From Homalodisca vitripennis (lineage: Eukaryota > Arthropoda > Insecta > Hemiptera > Cicadellidae): a stretch of 64,000 nt of DNA. Under the pieces are notes generated by a model. It made no database searches, had not been told where the DNA came from, and worked only from the letters and a program-made list of their open reading frames with translations. The stretch lies in contig NC_060213.1 of NCBI RefSeq assembly GCF_021130785.1, forward strand, positions 130,772,001-130,836,000, in the 5' to 3' direction. Position numbers and translations under genes: made by a program. This document shows positions 38,592 through 50,235 of this stretch, piece after piece (position 1 is the first letter of the stretch; each line of letters begins with the position of its first letter).

Positions 38592-39429
38592 CTGGGGCAC
38601 GTTACAGCACACATACAGCAGAGGCGGTGAGTCGGGGAGAGTGGGGGTGAGTGGAGGTGAGTGGGGGTACGGGATTGAGGGTCATGTTGATAATAATACT
38701 ACAGGACGATACCAAAATCTTTAGTTTTGAACGATTGTAGGAAAGGAATCTTTTAAATATATGGCCAATTTTTGGGGAACCCGATACCACCACCCTCTAA
38801 ACCATAATTTTGAAATAGTCACTCTTCCCTGTGTGTACTCATTGGAAAGGGTAAACGAGAAACAGTCTTTTGGCAGTTGATAGTTAGTATTGTCTAGTAT
38901 CTGCGTTTAATGTTTATTTTAGGTCAACAATTCACTGGAAAATAATGAATGAATACAAATCCCATATAAATATTTTGATACAAATAAATATCGCTTTAAG
39001 CACTGTTAAAACACAAATATACCACAAAATCCTCATTAATATTGTTATCTCCGTCAGAAATATGAAAATCAAGGTTTCAAGTGTCGAAGGTTCACTTTCT
39101 CGATGGTGCTTATGGCGATAAATATTACCCATAGCCTACATAGTTTATTTTTTACAGGTGTTTTTAGGTGTACCTCGTGTTTTAAAATCTTACATAGAAA
39201 TGTTGACCTCAGATTTTTATGAAATAAATAAGGATAAATACATCTGACCTGTTCAAAAACTTTTACTTTGTGATCCCTTATCTATGAATGATGTCTCACA
39301 CAGAGGGTTACACATAACTAAAAACCCATTCATTAAAAAATTAACCAAATTTAGTTATTTTGCCTTCTTACAATAACACCCAATCACCTCCCCAAGAAAG
39401 TAACCAGAAAAAATTGTGGGAGGGGGTCA

Positions 39430-39645
39430 AGACAACTCCTATTGACAGAAAGTAACGCCCCAATTTTTTCATTAAAAAGTTCTTGACCCGTTTCTATGTT
39501 GAAAACGATCTTTCAGTAGTACATGTCAGTATTATTGTATTATTTAGACAATAATAATAGTTTTACTAAAAAAGTAATTGAAAAGAATTGAAAATTTAGG
39601 GGGTCCGGACCTCTTGCACTCCCCGCTGGCTACGTCCTTGCACCT
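39430..39645 (+). repeat. Dispersed repeat family A, copy 2
   Basis: This matches the copy at 2470-2660 through GAAAACGATCTTTCAGTAG and the G-rich, C-rich end (GGGGGTCCGGACC). It lies in the E2-E3A intron. Confidence 0.55.
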
Positions 39646-40439
39646 CCCCTGCAGCGTGGTAGGAGCGGTACGGTGGAGGAGGAGGGGAACAGCGAATAGA
39701 AGGGATGTGGTTAGTTACAACACAACACAACCAAGGCGGACAGAAAACACAACAAGGTAACTGAACAGGACAAAGCGAACATTGATAAAAGCAACAAATA
39801 GAAGGAAAAGAATATATGATACGAGTGGACAAAAGGACAAAACTAAACAATACGTATTGTGGGAAGGACAAAATTACAGAAATGGTAAATACTATATACA
39901 TGATTACAACAGTACTATGAAAATACGACTAACCAATGAGGGAATAGTACTTAACTAATTTAATCAACTTTATGTAATAACACAACACAAAACACTTTCA
40001 CTACCATGATCAAATAAAGCAACGAAAAAGAATGATTAAAAATGAACAAAACTACCTTGTTAATAAGAAAATAATAATTTCTGGAGTGCGTAAAATACCC
40101 CAACAAGGGACCAATGAGCCACCCTTAGAAGGAAAATGAATAAGAACGTAATTTTTTTGAGAAAAATAAATAGGACTAGTATTTATTAAATATCTCCCAC
40201 CCCGACCCCATCCCAAGAAACCACTAATAAACGAAATTTTAATTTAATTACGTATCAATATAAAATTTAAAAATGATTTATTACTGTGTATTAAGCGATA
40301 AAATATATCGGCCTCGCAAACTTAAAATGAAACAAAACTAATGAATACAATAAATTGTAAAAAATCTTCACATTCACATTTTAAAGTTTTCTATTTTTTT
40401 AATACAACGTTTACGGCTGGCTTTTGCATTGAGGTAAAG

Positions 40440-40900
40440 TCGAGAATGGTTCTCTCAGAATTGTAAAAATGTTCCCGCGAGCACGAGAATCACTCTGGCC
40501 GCGCGAGGCGGCCGCGCAGGAGCGCGCGCGAACAGTGAAATGAATTCTTGCACGCGTTCAATTAAGGCGCTCATAAAAATCGGCCAAGGAGAAAATACAT
40601 CACCGTAATCTAAACCGGCTGAGATTTACGCACCGGCGGGACAGGACGGGCGGCTAGCTGGCAAGCGGGGGTAGAGGTGCCATTCATCATGGCTTCCATC
40701 TGGCGGCATCCGCGCAGTTTATAATGTTAATGGCCCGGGTAACCGGAGAATATTGCAATTTTAACACGGGAAATTTTTCATGGCCCGCGTAATCTGGGGT
40801 TGGGGTCGCAGCGAGGGAGTCTGGGGTCGAACTGCCACATACTCCCCATAAATTCCCCGCCGCCTCGCCGAGGTCCTGTAATAATAATGCACCTTTTGAT
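40440..40900. promoter_or_regulatory. CpG-rich non-coding block in the E2-E3A intron
   Basis: GC content and CpG density rise sharply here (GCGAGGCGGCCGCGCAGG, then GCGGGACAGGACGGGCGG) against the AT-rich surroundings, with no convincing frame. Homopolymer-like AT motifs and GC words alternate as in conserved insect enhancers. I infer a regulatory element or internal promoter; nothing in the sequence proves it. Confidence 0.3.
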
Positions 40901-42189
40901 CATCTGACACCCCCCACCACCCCTTCGTCTTTATTGTTTCAAGGAGTTGTTGACCGCTTGGGAACGCAATTATTACGAGACTTCCGGAGATACAATTATG
41001 CAATCGTGTTCAGCGATTTCTGGATCAATTAAATAGCCCTGTAGGCGCACTGAAATACAATTCAATTAAAAAAAAATCAGAAATCGATTTTTTTTATGTT
41101 CAATATGCCAGTTTAGTGGAGCGCTCTAAGCGGGAAGACGCGATCAGGGATAGGCGAATTGCTTTTGTTTCGGTACGCCGAAATCACAAATAGAAATTGC
41201 AAACGTTCTGAATCTGCCTAATTTGTTGACCCCTTACAAATATATCGATGCCGTTTAATTAACTAAACGTTTATCTACGCAGGTACTGTTTTGAATTTTT
41301 TTATTTCGGTACAAATTAAGCTACAGGTTAGGTGTACAGTTTTCAAGTTAAGGGTATTTTCAACGTTTGATCAAATAAAAACAAGAATTTATATAAAAAA
41401 GATAAAATCAATGTGGAAAGCTATATTAGACTACTTTTCTCAGCTACTAGTTAAAAATTAAATACGTTAAAAGCACAAGAAATAAATTGTAAAATTACAC
41501 TTTGAATGTCTTAAACTTATATGTTATTGTTTGGAACATATTTTAATATATATATTTTTAAAATTTAAAAAAAACATGGAACCAATAGTGTAATATCTTT
41601 ACTTATAAACTCACTTCAACTGTTTGGATATTATAAATGTTGGATATTATAAATGATCTTTAATATTGACATCTCTTAGATTTTACTTCCACATTATATT
41701 AATACATACATGCTGATGTCAAAGTTTGGTTGAAAACCCTTAGTATTCATAAATTCATAATAGTTTTTTGAGATAAAATCTAATAAAATATACAAATAAA
41801 CACACACACTCACAAATTCATTAGACGTAAGTAGGCTATTTAATATGCTTATTTAGCCAAGAAATGAAGTAACATATGATGTACGAGGAAACAATGTAAA
41901 ATTTAAAGTTACACAACATTACACTGCACTTTAATTAACTATATAATTTTATTAAAAATGTTATATATTTAAAAAGACCTTATGCCAATTGGCAGTTTCT
42001 ACGGGGATGCATGACCTTTAGGGTCGGTTTTTATCTTCACTTTAGTCCCATAAGAACAGTATTAAACCTCTAGTACTTTTATACCCTTATTTTAAATCGT
42101 AACGTAATGGGAGATGATTCATTTTTTAAATACAATTAATATGAATCCAATCGCTATTTTTTTGTTTTTTTTTTATATTTTACATGCTA

Positions 42190-42246
42190 TTCATATTTTT
42201 TAAACTCTAGAATTAAAAAAATTAATAAATTATAAACTTTAGAAGG

Positions 42247-42282
<36 letters not shown>

Positions 42283-42463
42283 ACGTTTGGACACCATTAG
42301 TATTTATATATTTTTATTAGTTATTCAGAAAGAAATTTCAAAATGTTGTGTTACTAATTTATAATTCATTTAAATTGTAACGTGACTGCTTTGGCAACTG
42401 TATGTTTTAAGATTTTTTAAACTTTAGAACCAAAAAACCAATAAATTGTACACTTTGGAAGAA

Positions 42464-42497
<34 letters not shown>

Positions 42498-42620
42498 CAC
42501 ATGTTTGGACACATCAATTTAGCTCATTAATATTCATACATATTTATTGGTTATTCAGAAAGAAATTTCAAAATGTTGTGTTATTAGTGACTGCTTTGGC
42601 AACTTTATGTTTTGGGTACC
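42190..42620 (+). repeat. Tandem duplication of about 217 bp with long poly-A runs
   Basis: The phrase TTCAGAAAGAAATTTCAAAA and the following TGTTGTGTTA occur twice, as do TTTTTTAAACT at 42197 and 42414 and a run of 24 or more A residues. This is a local duplication without coding content. The rest of 40900-42190 is AT-rich and empty. Confidence 0.7.
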
Positions 42621-42948
42621 AAAGTTTTCTTATCTGGACTTGTGCTAGTTTTTATATTTTATACACGACTTGTGTCGATGCTTGTGTAAGCTTTCTTATT
42701 CTTATTCATCGTTTAAATATTCAAAAACTTTACTTTACAAAACTTCTCTTAACGCTACGATGAAATGTTAGGCCATAACACTGCAAGAGGTTTAACATTG
42801 TTCTTATGGAGAAACAATCAAAGTAGTTTGACTACAACCTGCTTCCCTTAAGGACTGCCAATTGAACAAATGATGTAAATCGAGTCGTGGCGGGACATTT
42901 AACACTAGGATGAAATGATGCTTGGCTCAGCAGTCAGGTGACACTTAC

Positions 42949-43113
42949 CCTCAGCACACTCGCAGTGGGAGTCCAGGTAGGTAAGTACTGGAGCCGTGGC
43001 GTGCTTGGCGCCTATCAGCCGAGCGCGGATCAGCCCTTCTCGCTTGGCAGCGCGCACGATCTTCACCTTGGGGTACATGGCCATGTACTCCTCCAGCTGT
43101 CTCTTCAGGTGAG
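42949..43113 (-). CDS. PGANT exon E2: catalytic core with the DxH metal motif
   Basis: The exon has 165 bases: two bases completing the split codon from E1, 54 codons, and a final G. The acceptor is TTGCAG and the donor GTAAGT. It reads [10 protein letters not shown], then [15 protein letters not shown], then [12 protein letters not shown]. Asp-Ser-His in LDSHCE is the family's Mn2+-binding DxH motif and is intact, so the enzyme should be catalytically competent. The final G must join an exon starting GC to give Gly-Trp; both E3A and E3B start that way. Codons are GC-rich against an AT-rich intron background. A damaged partial copy of its 5' edge lies just upstream, near 43310. Confidence 0.94.
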
Positions 43114-43309
43114 CTGCAACATCGTGTCAGGCTCAGTGACGTAGCCAGGGCAACATCTAGTGGGTTCACATGTGGGGGAGGGGGAGATTGGGAAACATCT
43201 TAGAAAAGCCTGGTGGAATTTGAAACATTCTGAGAATATGTTAGGGTCATAAAATTATTGCCTTCGGCTGAATCACCAGTAACAGAGCACAAAAAGAGAA
43301 TTTTAAAAT

Positions 43310-43495
43310 GGTCATATACTCCTCCAGCTGTCTATTCAGGTAAGCTGCAACATTGTATCAGGCAGCATCTAGTGGGTTCACACGTGGAGGGAGGAGGAGG
43401 AATCGGGAACAAAATTAATAATTCTAATTCGTGATGCAAAATGGTGGAATTTGAAGCATTCTGAGTATATGTTAAGGTCATACACTTATTGGTAC
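43310..43495 (-). pseudogene. Partial duplicate of the 5' edge of PGANT exon E2 with its intron
   Basis: This block copies about 43078-43257: the first 35 or so bases of E2, its acceptor and the preceding intron (shared ATCTAGTGGGTTCACA and GTGGAATTTGAA). The acceptor region is kept, but only the start of the exon is present, so it cannot act as a full exon. Substitutions and small gaps show that it is not recent. Confidence 0.7.
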
Positions 43496-43948
43496 TGGTC
43501 AAAATTGCTATCGCCACAGTCAGGATATGAACGTGCACTATCTCTAACTAAAATCTAAATTCAAATGTGACAATGTGTTTATTCATATGTTCCACGATTC
43601 CACTTGCATATGAATATAGAACAAAACCCACTTCATAACAATCTTTGAAATCATCATAACCAACAGAAAAAAATGAAAATCCAATTAGATTTTCCTTGAC
43701 GGACATTTTAATAACTCTCCCATTTATTAAATGCAATAAGTGCTGCATTTATATCCTAATCTATTCAGCTGACATGCCAATTTGCAAATGTTTTGTAGGT
43801 AGGATTTGTTGTCAAATAGATTGCATAAAGAGTACTCTGATGATGGAAAGTTATTTTTTCCAATTTCAGTTATCCATGCGGATTACAAGGGAGGTTCACA
43901 ATTCCTTCTAACTTTAAACAAAATTTTCAAGGAAGCGAATAGAACACG

Positions 43949-44473
43949 CAGAAAACAGGATTTTTCCAGACATTTACCATCGTTCAGTGATACAATCAGT
44001 AACAATACGTTTCGAGATCTGTAATCTGATCTCTTCTTCAGGTAACAAACTAACCCAACACATAATTACAAACTAGATTAAAATAAACAATTAACATAAC
44101 GTTCAAATAAACAAACAACAAAATAAACCTTGTTTCTGCCGTGAAGATCGCAATTTGCTATTGGCTTCTGGTCAGTCGTAGGTGGTTGGTCGACGAATGC
44201 AGACGTATTGTGACCTGTATTCTGTAGATTAGTTTTAATAATTAGTGTTATGTTTAGTTTTTATTAAGTACGCGTTTTAGAGTTAGTGAAGTTGACACAC
44301 AACATGACTTTGGCGTGTACAACGCTCTAGTATGATTTGTTTATTTTAATTTAGTTTGTAATTATGTGTCCGGTTCGTTATTTACCCGAATAAGTTATCA
44401 GATTGCAGATCTCGAAACGTAGTGTTACTGATTTTTTCGTATCACTGAACGATGGTAAACGTCCCGAAAAATC
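43949..44473. repeat. Foldback element with CGAAACGT motif arms (PLE-like)
   Basis: The left arm (43949-44090) is the inverted copy of the right arm (44337-44473). Each contains GATCTCGAAACGT and a CACTGAACGATGG-type block. A same-strand relative of the right part occurs at 60605-60940, and another starts at 63890 and leaves the window. The CTGAAGAAG ... CGAAAC arrangement resembles terminal repeats of Penelope-like elements; assignment is inference. Confidence 0.6.
44008..44041 (-). other. Hammerhead-like motif with six-pair stem
   Basis: On the minus strand CTGAAGAA precedes a perfect stem GAGATC/GATCTC with loop AGATTACA, then GAAAC. The stem sequence differs from that of the 53134 motif while pairing is kept. 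Confidence 0.4.
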
Positions 44474-44688
44474 TTATTTCCTTCACAATCCTACTATCGT
44501 CAAAAATCAACCTCAAACAAAGCACGCAGAAAACATGTTCCTGGTAAAACCGTGACCCCGAGACGTCGAGTGCTGTGACACATCCAGTAACACCTTGCCA
44601 CTCGAGTTAGAGTGACAAAGCGCGACACTCGAGTGGGAGGCGACAATCCCCGCTTACCATACAATGGCGGATTGTTGGTGTCAATTGC

Positions 44689-44973
44689 TCAATTTGCGGT
44701 CAGAGGACAGACAGTTAGTGCGGTCGTGGCGGCAATGACAGGGCCCAGGAGAATTCGGCGGGTATCGACCTCCAGTGGGATCTTCGAGGAAGGAGCGGTG
44801 TCTGGGCGGATCTCTATGAGGAGCTCTAGCGTGTACAAGGCGGCCTCGGGAATATGGTTGACGATTTGGCGAAATCCTCTTTGTAAGACACTCCAGAAAC
44901 GAGTTGATACAAAGACGAATGGTGAATGAATTATTATTATTATTATTATTTTTTTTTGTATTTGTCCTCCCAC
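44689..44973 (-). other. Unassigned open frame with balanced codon use, 94 codons
   Basis: The frame contains FRQIVNHIPEAALYTLELL, then APSSKIPLEVDTRRILLGP and VIAATTALTVCPLTAN, and is GC-richer than its surroundings. It reads like real protein but I cannot assign a family. Its first part runs through an ATT microsatellite (poly-Ile), which is not coding-like. It may be an exon of a nested gene or an old mobile element remnant. Confidence 0.25.
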
Positions 44974-45012
44974 GAATCATGCGGCCATCACGTAAATGAT
45001 CCTTAGTCTCCA

Positions 45013-45016
<4 letters not shown>

Positions 45017-45081
<65 letters not shown>
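45017..45081. repeat. (AT)n microsatellite
   Basis: This is an uninterrupted TA dinucleotide run of about 65 bases. Confidence 0.95.
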
Positions 45082-45085
<4 letters not shown>

Positions 45086-45716
45086 CTTTGTACATGACCA
45101 TGGTATAAAATTCCACAGTGCATTCTGACAACATTATAATCTTGTAAATTCCGCTTTGTATTTTGAGAGAAGATAAGCGTATACGCTTTTATTTTGAATT
45201 TTGGATTCATAACCATCGTGTAAACTCACACTTTGCATTATGAATATTCATTTCAGTGGCCTTCGGTCGTAACAATTAGGTGAATATAAATAAGCAATAC
45301 AGCATATTCAGGATTTAGATTTTAAATTACATACGACACGAACGAATATTATGAAGAACATAAATAAAAGAAGGCACTCTATTCATATATTTTATTACTT
45401 GTTGTGTGGGTGAGGGGAAGCGGACCCTCGGAAGATGCGACTGTACAGATATGACGCTACAAAACAGGTTGGATAATGTCCTTCGCAATTAGTCTTTGAT
45501 GTGGCTAACGAAGTAGAGTATAACGATTGAATTGACAGGAACAATTGAGTCTTTAAACGCAGACCCAATAAAAGTCTGCTTCAGTAGCGCCCCAATCGTT
45601 AAAAGCGTTACGCAACGAAATTGTTAAATTGACTACTCGCGTTTCCCGCCCGACAATTCCATCTCCAGTTAACAATCGCGTTTGAACCGTGATCATCGAA
45701 GTCGACTGTCAATATT

Positions 45717-47758
45717 ATCGAAGTGTCCAGGCGGAGTGCGCTCGCCTGTCAAAGTTCTCGAAGTGTCCAGGCGGAGTGCGCTCGCCTGTCAACGTTCTCG
45801 AAGTGTCCAGGCGGAGTGCGCTCGCCTGTCAACGTTCTCAAAGTGTCCAAGCGGAGTGCGCTCGCCTGTCAACGTTCTCGAAGTGTCCAAGCGGAGGGCG
45901 ACTCGCCTGTCAACGTTCTCGAAGTGTCCAGGCGGAGGGCGACTCGCCTGTCACAGTTCACGAAGTGTCCATGCGGAGTGCGACTCGCCTGTCAACGTTC
46001 TCGAAGTGTCCAAGCGGAGGGCGACTCGCCTGTCAACGTTCTCGAAGTGTCCAAGCGGAGGGCGACTCGCCTGTCAACGTTCTCGAAGTGTCCAGGCGGA
46101 GCGCGACTCGAATGTCACAGTTCTCGAAGTGTCCAAGCGGAGGGCGACTCGCCTGTCAACGTTCTCGAAGTGTCCAGGCGGAGGGCGACTCGCCTGTCAC
46201 AGTTCACGAAGTGTCCAGGCGGAGGGCGACTCGCCTGTCAACGTTCTCAAAGTGTCCAAGCGGAGTGCGCTCGCCTGTCAACGTTCTCAAAGTGTCCAAG
46301 CGGAGGGCGACTCGCCTGTCAACGTTCTCAAAGTGTCCAAGCGGAGGGCGACTCGCCTGTCAAAGTTCTCGAAGTGTCCAGGCGGAGTGCGCTCGCCTGT
46401 CAACGTTCTCGAAGTGTCCAGGCGGAGGGCGACTCGCCTGTCACAGTTCTCGAAGTGTCCAGGCGGAGGGCGACTCGCCTGTCAACGTTCTCGAAGTGTC
46501 CAGGCGGAGTGCGCTCGCCTGTCAACGTTCTCGAAGTGTCCAGCGGAGGGCGACTCGCCTGTCAACGTTCTCGAAGTGTCCAGGCGGAGCGCGACTCGCC
46601 TGTCAACGTTCTCGAAGTGTCCAAGCGGAGGGCGACTCGCCTGTCAAAGTTCTCGAAGTGTCCAGGCGGAGCGCGACTCGAAGTGTGCGCTCGCCTGTCA
46701 ACGTTCTCGAAGTGTCCAAGCGGAGCGCGACTCGCCTGTCACAGTTCTCGAAGTGTCCAAGCGGAGTGCGACTCGCCTGTCAACGTTCTCGAAGTGTCCA
46801 GGCGGAGTGCGCTCGCCTGTCAACGTTCTCAAAGTGTCCAAGCGGAGGGCGACTCGCCTGTCAACGTTCTCGAAGTGTCCAGGCGGAGGGCGACTTGCCT
46901 GTCACAGTTCACGAAGTGTCCAAGCGGAGTGCGCTCGCCTGTCAACGTTCTCGAAGTGTCCAGGCGGAGGGCGACTCGCCTGTCACAGTTCTCGAAGTGT
47001 CCAAGCGGAGTGCGACTCGCCTGTCAATGTTCTCGAAGTGTCTAGGCGGAGTGCGCTCGCCTGTCAACGTTCTCGAAGTGTCCAGGCGGAGTGCGCTCGC
47101 CTGTCAACGTTCTCAACGTGTCCAAGCGGAGGGCGACTCGCCTGTCAACGTTCTCGAAGTGTCCAGGCGGAGGGCGACTCGCCTGTCACAGTTCACGAAG
47201 TGTCCATGCGGAGTGCGACTCGTCTGTCAACGTTCTCGAAGTGTCCATGCGGAGTGCGACTCGCCTGTCAACGTTCTCGAAGTGTCCAGGCGGAGGGCGA
47301 CTCGCCTGTCACAGTTCACGAAGTGTCCAAGCGGAGTGCGACTCGCCTGTCAACGTTCTCGAAGTGTCCAGGCGGAGGGCGACTCGCCTGTCACAGTTCA
47401 CGAAGTGTCCAAGCGCAGGGCGACTCGCCTGTCAACGTTCTCGAAGTGTCCAGGCGGAGGGCGACTCGCCTGTCACAGTTCACGAAGTGTCCAAGCGCAG
47501 GGCGACTCGCCTGTCAACGTTCTCAAAGTGTCCATGCGGAGTGCGACTCGCCTGTCAACGTTCTCGAAGTGTCCAGGCGGAGGGCGACTCGCCTGTCAAC
47601 GTTCTCGAAGTGTCCAGGCGGAGGGCGACTCGCCTGTCACAGTTCACGAAGTGTCCAAGCGGAGTGCGACTCGCCTGTCAACGTTCTCGAAGTGTCCAGG
47701 CGGAGGGCGACTCGCCTGTCAACGTTCTCAAAGTGTCCAGGCGGAGCGCGACTCGCCG
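45717..47758 (+). repeat. GC-rich satellite, about 50 units of 40-41 bp
   Basis: The unit runs GAAGTGTCCAGGCGGAG, then TGCGCTCGCCTGTCAACG, then TTCTC. Variants differ at fixed places: GTGCGCTCG or GGGCGACTCG (40 or 41 bases), AACGTTCTC or ACAGTTCAC, and CCAGG, CCAAG or CCATG. Towards the right end two variants alternate, suggesting an 82-bp higher-order unit. The unit has no stop on the plus strand and its length is not a multiple of three, so all three frames stay open for up to 728 codons. That is a property of the repeat, not a gene. A single degenerate ancestral-looking unit lies just left, near 45695. Confidence 0.92.
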
Positions 47759-48115
47759 CGAAGGCCGGGCTGCTTTTTCCTTGCTAATTACAACCCTCCA
47801 TCAAAACGTCATCAGCAACATTTCCACGCCGGAGAAAGAAAGTGTAATTTGGCTTTTTGTGCGCTGCGCCGCTGATAAAAGCAATTTCATCAACACGAGG
47901 TGACAAATTTCCTATCAAACTGTCATTGTGTTTCGACCCACCCTCCCGCCGCCGCGCCTGCGGACTTTTGTGCGGTGAAAAATTACCCTCTGTGTTTCCG
48001 CTTTTGTTGTCGGAATTGCGGGCTTGAAGGGTTGACTGTTCGCGTAATAAAGTGCGAAGTAGTACGACAGTGTTGGCGTGGGAGTGCGCCCCTGGGCAGA
48101 CAATGCATTCAGAGG
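47759..48115. promoter_or_regulatory. CpG-rich non-coding block abutting the satellite
   Basis: Mixed GC-rich and TAAT-rich words (CTTGCTAATTACAACC, GCTGCGCCGCTGATAAAAGC, CCGCCGCCGCGCC) with no supported frame suggest a regulatory element in the E1-E2 intron. This is inference from composition only. Confidence 0.3.
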
Positions 48116-48471
48116 TTTTCACAATAGTCTCTCGGTGTACGACTTCCCATAAAATATACTTGTATCCAACGTTAGTTGCAATAATGAAATTGAAATATAC
48201 CCTATATATGTATAATATGATCCTTTGGACTACAGAAAAATATTACAAATTCTGAATTGCAGAGAAAAATAATAAATCCGTATAGGGTAACCAAAATTTG
48301 AAATTTGAAATGCTACAAACCATTAATCGCCAAAAACCAAAACTAATTAATTATTCATATACAATTCATGTTCCCCTCAATTTCAATAAATTCTTTCATT
48401 GAATACAAACATTGTTGTATTCAATGTATCATTCGAGAGATTTGACAAATGTTATTTCACTTATTCTACAA

Positions 48472-49683
48472 AAATGTATGTTTATTTGCCAGTCTGTCCG
48501 CACGATATATTTTGAAAACGAACTTACAGACTTGAAATTTTGCATGCAACGTGTTACGCGACACTAAGTTCCATTAGGAATGGTTGGAGTTTTGATTTTT
48601 ATTTCTTAAAACTTTATTCCCATTTATTAATTTACTACAAAATTTGTATTGTACGCATTTGTTCTATTAGTTTTTATTTCGTACAATTATTTCAAAGTGG
48701 CGGCCGTTTAAGTTTGGAAAGCAATAGTCACACATGAGTTATTAGAAATTGACGATTTTTACACCTCGTAGGCTTTCACGATAGCGGCCGTGCAACAATG
48801 CGTAAGTGCACAATAGCAGCGAGGCGATAAATGCCGCTATTTCTGATGGATTCAAACAAAATTAGATGAAGAGATTGTGTTTGCACTCTGCTCGAATGAG
48901 TTCGTCAGCCAGTCTCAACCAATAAAACGTTTCCAGGTGGAGACTCTACGCATTTGTGCAAAATGTATTATCTCGACTGCTTGTCAACTTGGGCTCAATG
49001 TAAACTTTACACAACTTTCCCTCGTGCTTATTTTCGAACATCTATTAAAAGGTTTCATGATACTGACCGTGTAATGTTTGGGAAATGAATGGTCATATCT
49101 CGGTGTTAAGTATCATAGAGCAGAGCTGATAATACTACTAAATGTAAATAATACAATATTTTTCAAAATAATTTATTTTTGGACGAGGCCTTTCAAAACC
49201 AAAGATGTTATCATCAGGCGACTCAACAAAAAAATTGAAAGGCCTCGTCCAAAAAATAAATAATTTGGAAAAGTATTGTATTATTTACACTTAGAAGTAG
49301 TTTTTTCTAATTGCTCCAAGAATCTTCAGAGTTGAAAAGATTCCGGATTCTGATGACATTTAAAAATTTTACTCTCTTATACTATAATAATGTTACATTC
49401 ATACTTCTATAATATATATATATACATAAAAAATTTTTTAAATGTCATCAGAATTGTCTTTGAAAGAAACGTCGAAATAAACACTAATAGAACAAATGCG
49501 TACAATACAAATTTTGTAGTAAATTAATAAATGGGAATAAAGTTTTAAGAAATTAAAATCAAAACTCCAACCATTCCTAATGGAATTTAGTGTCGCGTAA
49601 CAAGTTGCATGCAAAATTTAAAGTCTAAAAGTTCGTTTTCAAAATATATCGTGCGGACAGACTGGCAAATAAACATACATTTT
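48472..49683. mobile_element. Foldback element with about 200-bp arms and an inner palindrome
   Basis: The left arm 48472-48670 and right arm 49484-49683 are inverted copies (shared GTCCGCACGATATATTTTG, CCATTAGGAATGGTTGG and GTACGCATTTGTTCTATTAG). Inside is a second inverted repeat (49141-49197 with 49229-49292, around GGACGAGGCCTTTCAA) and a third (49353-49376 with 49433-49455, around TCTGATGACATTTAAAAA). An (AT)n run starts directly after the right arm. No coding frame is supported. Confidence 0.75.
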
Positions 49684-49684
49684 A

Positions 49685-49703
49685 TATATATACATACATA
49701 CAT

Positions 49704-49772
<69 letters not shown>
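49685..49772. repeat. (AT)n microsatellite at the foldback edge
   Basis: A TA run with a short TACATACA interruption near its start directly follows the right arm of the foldback element. Confidence 0.9.
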
Positions 49773-49775
<3 letters not shown>

Positions 49776-49889
49776 GACCATAATCAACATAATCAAAGCA
49801 TTACAATCATATTTATTTGAAATGTTAGTTTTTAGTTGCGTTAGTGGACGCCTGCTTAAAAAAGAAACAAACGATTAGGGCGCCTACAT

Positions 49890-50170
49890 TTTTATAAAAC
49901 GTGCCATTGCTTACACATGTCGCACGCGATAAATCCCAGTAATGCTAATGCGTCCGGCGAGCTGTTGCTAATGCCGGGTGTCGACGACAGCGCTAAATGA
50001 GCGCTCGGGCGTGCGGCAGTCGGAAGAACTAATGGCCACGACATGTAGCGACGTGACTGTTCCTGTCCGTCGCCACGTGCGCCGGGGCCCACTTGTCAGA
50101 ACTTGTCGGCCAAACATGTGGGCGTCGCGTCGTTTTCGCGCAGTTATTGAGTTTGTCCCAAAGTTTCCGT
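49890..50170. promoter_or_regulatory. CpG-rich non-coding block in the E1-E2 intron
   Basis: This is a dense CpG stretch (GTGTCGACGACAGCGC, CGTCGCCACGTGCGCCGG) with TAATGC words and CACGTG, without a convincing frame. It is a candidate enhancer by composition only. A further GC-richer stretch is at 51000-51250. Confidence 0.3.
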
Positions 50171-50235
50171 CGTTCTTCCAAGTTGTTTACTTTGTATTGT
50201 ATTGTTTGGGAACTGATATATAAATACAATTTCAA

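Noticed and set aside
45682..47903. Overlapping plus-strand open frames of 701, 728, 440 and 270 codons
   Set aside because: They run through the 40-41-bp satellite. The unit contains no plus-strand stop and its length is not a multiple of three, so all frames stay open by construction. The proteins are the same repeat read in shifted phases.
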